Assembly (NCBI RefSeq): GCF_001657475.1
Contig: NZ_LXEY01000007.1
Coordinates: forward strand, 19,580-83,579
From: Enteractinococcus helveticum
GTDB taxonomy: Bacteria > Actinomycetota > Actinomycetes > Actinomycetales > Micrococcaceae
Direction: 5' to 3'
DNA: 64,000 bases
A program made the translations under genes and the position numbers. Below, piece after piece: positions 61,928-64,000 of this stretch (position 1 is its first letter; every line of letters starts with the position of its first letter). Under the pieces are notes generated by a model. It ran no database searches. It saw only the letters and a list, made by a program, of their open reading frames with translations, and was not told the DNA's origin.

Positions 61928-63109
61928 GTTGAGGCGAGACAAAATATCGTCATCGTGCAAGCTGATCAAATGGCGGCACAAGTGCTAGGTGCCTATGGCG
62001 ATGAGGCCACCAAGACGCGGCACGTAGTTAGCTGAGCCGATCAGGGCGCGGTGTTTGACCGTGCGTATTGCAATACACCGCTGTGCGCACCATCCCGGGC
62101 CGACATGATGACCGGCCCCCTGCCATCCGAACTGGGCTGCTATGACAACGGCGACGATTTCCCCGCCTCCATGCCGACCTTTGCCCACCACTTACGAGCT
62201 GCTGGCTACCACACCGCACTCATCGGACGCATGCATTTCATTGGCCCTGATCAGCATCATGGCTTTGAACAACGCCTCACCACCGATGTATACCCCGCCG
62301 ATCTAGATATGGTCCCCGAGTGGAACCGGCCGCTTGACCAACGCCTACAGTGGTATCACGACGTCGATCCCGTGATTACCGCTGGGCCATTACATGCCAC
62401 CGTTCAGCAATATCTCGACGACGTTGAAATTCCAGATCCAGAATTCCCCGATCCGCCCAGCCCGGAGGCAGATCCGTACACACCGCTTAACGATGATGAG
62501 TGGCTTCGACCAGCGCTATCTTCACGAGTGCCGCTCATCATAACCGGACCGGATCATCTGGTGCCCAAAGGGCGCTTCGCGAACCCCGTATCGTTGATTG
62601 ATTTATTGCCCACCATCGTGGAGCTGGCTGACGCACCCAACGCCGCCACCGCTGGCACGTCCCTGCTCGAAATAGCACGCGAGGAACAAAATGGTCAGAT
62701 GGGGCCGCAAGATCGTGATGTTTTTGTTGAATACCTTGCAGAAGGGACCCATGCACCGCAGATTACGCTGGTTCGGGGGCAGGATAAATACAACGTCTGC
62801 CCCGGTGACCCGGATCAGCTCTTCGACCTGGAAACAGATCCACATGAATTACACAAGGTGGCAGACAGCCAAAACTATCGGGAAATTGCGCAGGGGCTTC
62901 GTAGCAAACTGGATACACACTATAACTTCTAACAGCTAAAGACACAGGTACTGAAAAGCCAGAAATTGCGCGCGGTGGTGGCACGTACGCTGCAGCAAGG
63001 CAATATACGTCACTGGGATTTGATCCCTGATGCCCAGCAGCGTTATGTCCGAGGAGACTTTTGGTCTGCGTTGCATTACGGTCAGATTCGACGTCCGCAG
63101 AGTGACTGA
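61928..63109 (+). pseudogene. betC: decayed choline-sulfatase gene (betC remnant)
   Basis: One continuous frame can be followed from 61928 to TGA 63107-63109, with TGA at 62033-62035 and TAA at 62930-62932. The pieces match choline sulfatase in order: NIVIVQADQM start, YCNTPLCAPSR with the cysteine that becomes formylglycine, GRMHFIGPDQHHGFEQRLTT, then SSRVPLIITGPD, LIDLLPTIVEL and the C-terminal WDLIPDAQQRYVRGDFW. A start codon is missing (GTT at 61928). About 100-150 residues in the middle, between YLDDVEIP and LRPALSS, are gone. Choline sulfatase frees choline for betaine synthesis. The gene follows the BCCT transporter, so it once formed a choline-O-sulfate uptake and use unit. Confidence 0.88.
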
Positions 63110-63182
63110 TTGCAGCAGGAGAACAGCCTTACCGGCACTGAAAGGCTAGCTGTGAGGACACTTCTACACCCACACGCTTGCG

Positions 63183-63194
63183 TGACATATGTCA
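63183..63194. promoter_or_regulatory. palindrome in the aquaporin promoter region
   Basis: TGACATATGTCA is a perfect 12-bp palindrome 43 bp upstream of the aquaporin ATG, a plausible operator for a dimeric regulator. AGGAAAG precedes the ATG. Confidence 0.45.
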
Positions 63195-63236
63195 TATGAT
63201 GTAGTCACGTGATGTTTACGAGGAAAGAAGCACCTC

Positions 63237-63878
63237 ATGTCTACAGAAATAAAACCCACGACAACTGCGCGCATTTCAGCTGAAGTCATCGGCACATTCA
63301 TATTAGTCTTCGGTGGTGTTGGCACCGCAGTGCTCGCCGGAGCACACGTTGGATTTCTTGGCATCGCACTAGCCTTCGGTCTGACAGTAGTCGTCGGGGT
63401 CTATGCATTCGGTCCGGTCTCGGGTGGCCACTTCAACCCTGCAATCACAATTGGCCTAGCAACAGCCGGCCGCTTCCCATGGAAAGACGTGCTGGGCTAC
63501 ATCATCGCCCAGATCATCGGCGGCGCCCTAGCCTCGACACTGCTCTTCGTCATTGCCACCGACCGCGAGGGCGCAGACCTTGGAAACTTTGCCTCGAACG
63601 GCTATGGTCAAGCATCACCAGACGGCTATGGACTGCTCGCCGTGATTCTGATTGAAGTCACCCTCACAGCCGTCTTCCTGTTCGTTATCATCGGGACGAC
63701 GTCGACCCGAGCCACCGTTGCATTCGCACCGTTGGCCATCGGTCTGACACTGACGCTGATCCACCTGATCGCTATCCCCGTTTCGAATACCTCCGTCAAC
63801 CCAGCCCGTTCCATTGCCGCTGCGATTTATGGTGGGGGAGAGTCCTTGATGCAGCTGTGGGTCTTCCTTATCTCCTGA
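63237..63878 (+). CDS. aquaporin (MIP family), short C-terminus
   Basis: The 213-residue channel has both pore motifs, HFNPAIT (about residue 64) and SVNPARS (about residue 186). The helices around them and an AqpZ-like start (AEVIGTFILVFGGVGTAV) are also present. Family members normally run 230-270 residues with a final helix after the second NPA. Here the frame stops soon after LMQLWVFLIS, so the last helix is incomplete. Truncation by a recent event just downstream is possible. If folded it would conduct water or glycerol and serve osmoregulation next to the BCCT transporter. Confidence 0.82.
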   Translation: MSTEIKPTTTARISAEVIGTFILVFGGVGTAVLAGAHVGFLGIALAFGLTVVVGVYAFGPVSGGHFNPAITIGLATAGRFPWKDVLGYIIAQIIGGALASTLLFVIATDREGADLGNFASNGYGQASPDGYGLLAVILIEVTLTAVFLFVIIGTTSTRATVAFAPLAIGLTLTLIHLIAIPVSNTSVNPARSIAAAIYGGGESLMQLWVFLIS

Positions 63879-64000
63879 CTTGCACAAGTGAGTGCTGATT
63901 TTCCGGTTGGGTTAGGTGTCGTGCCTAGTCAGCGGGTTTTGAGTTTGCGTTTTGGGTCACTAATTGGGCGGTTTATGATGAGTGCATGGGCTTATTTGTG
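63879..64000 (+). other. window edge: possible start of another gene
   Basis: The 122 bases after the aquaporin stop hold no terminator. An ATG at 63986 opens a frame (MGLFV) that runs off the window. It may be the start of a gene or an insertion sequence, but five codons cannot identify it. Confidence 0.25.

Noticed and set aside
1..64000. tRNA, rRNA, CRISPR array or integrase
   Set aside because: Gene-free stretches were scanned for T-loop-like GTTCGAAT and for regular spaced repeats; no cloverleaf, array or recombinase motif was found.

Overview
The window looks like a chromosomal piece of a moderate-GC actinobacterium. This rests on the actinobacterial Tad pilus set, leaderless promoters a few bases upstream of ATG codons, GTG/TTG starts, CueP, DUF4232, YqfO-like and nitrobindin-like proteins. 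A low-GC member of the Micrococcaceae is my best guess, but that is inference; no rRNA or other marker is present. I found no tRNA, rRNA or CRISPR array.

Layout. (1) 1-10251 is a catabolic region: a TRAP transporter (large permease and binding protein), a 3-hydroxyisobutyrate-dehydrogenase-type enzyme, a two-domain VOC protein, an enolase-superfamily enzyme, a cyclase-family hydrolase, an SDR and two LysR regulators. One LysR is divergent from the cyclase-SDR pair and sits beside a perfect 11+11 bp palindrome. The genes look like an uptake-and-breakdown route for an organic acid, substrate unknown. (2) 10792-12397 holds small membrane and secreted proteins. (3) 13068-17510 is one very large gene joining a PD-(D/E)XK nuclease-like domain to a P-loop NTPase, probably an antiviral STAND-type protein. 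(4) 17737-19119 is a metabolite:H+ symporter and 19455-21008 a LuxR regulator. (5) 21231-28677 is a complete minus-strand Tad/Flp pilus operon (flp, tadE, tadG, cpaB, tadZ/cpaE, tadA, tadB, tadC, prepilin peptidase). Most of its genes overlap or nearly overlap, and the pilin is separated from the rest by a stem-loop.

(6) 28982-31020 carries a TetR regulator and a beta-lactamase-fold lipoprotein. (7) 31380-44029 is a mosaic accessory region of AT-richer genes: a Gabija-like pair (OLD nuclease plus compact UvrD-type helicase), a Schlafen AlbA_2 protein behind a gene interrupted by an amber codon, an OGG-fold-like protein, an unrecognised hydrophobic/coiled-coil protein, a GIY-YIG protein, and an XRE-ImmA/IrrE protein with a translationally coupled partner. 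It is interleaved with ordinary genes (DUF3995, DUF421, an FAD oxidoreductase). This is the best place to look for undescribed defence or conflict systems.

(8) 44155-59692 is mostly core: hisC-like aminotransferase with an NhaC antiporter, a TipA-like MerR regulator, two paralogous small membrane proteins, flavodoxin, NAD synthetase, exonuclease III, CueP, a DHA2 efflux pump, pyrE, a SpoU methyltransferase, class II aldolase, YqfO-like and nitrobindin-like proteins. (9) 59879-64000 has a BCCT osmolyte transporter, a clearly decayed choline-sulfatase gene (lost start, two in-frame stops, large internal deletion) and an aquaporin that ends abruptly near the window edge. Several genes in the window are cut by single in-frame stops rather than frameshifts.
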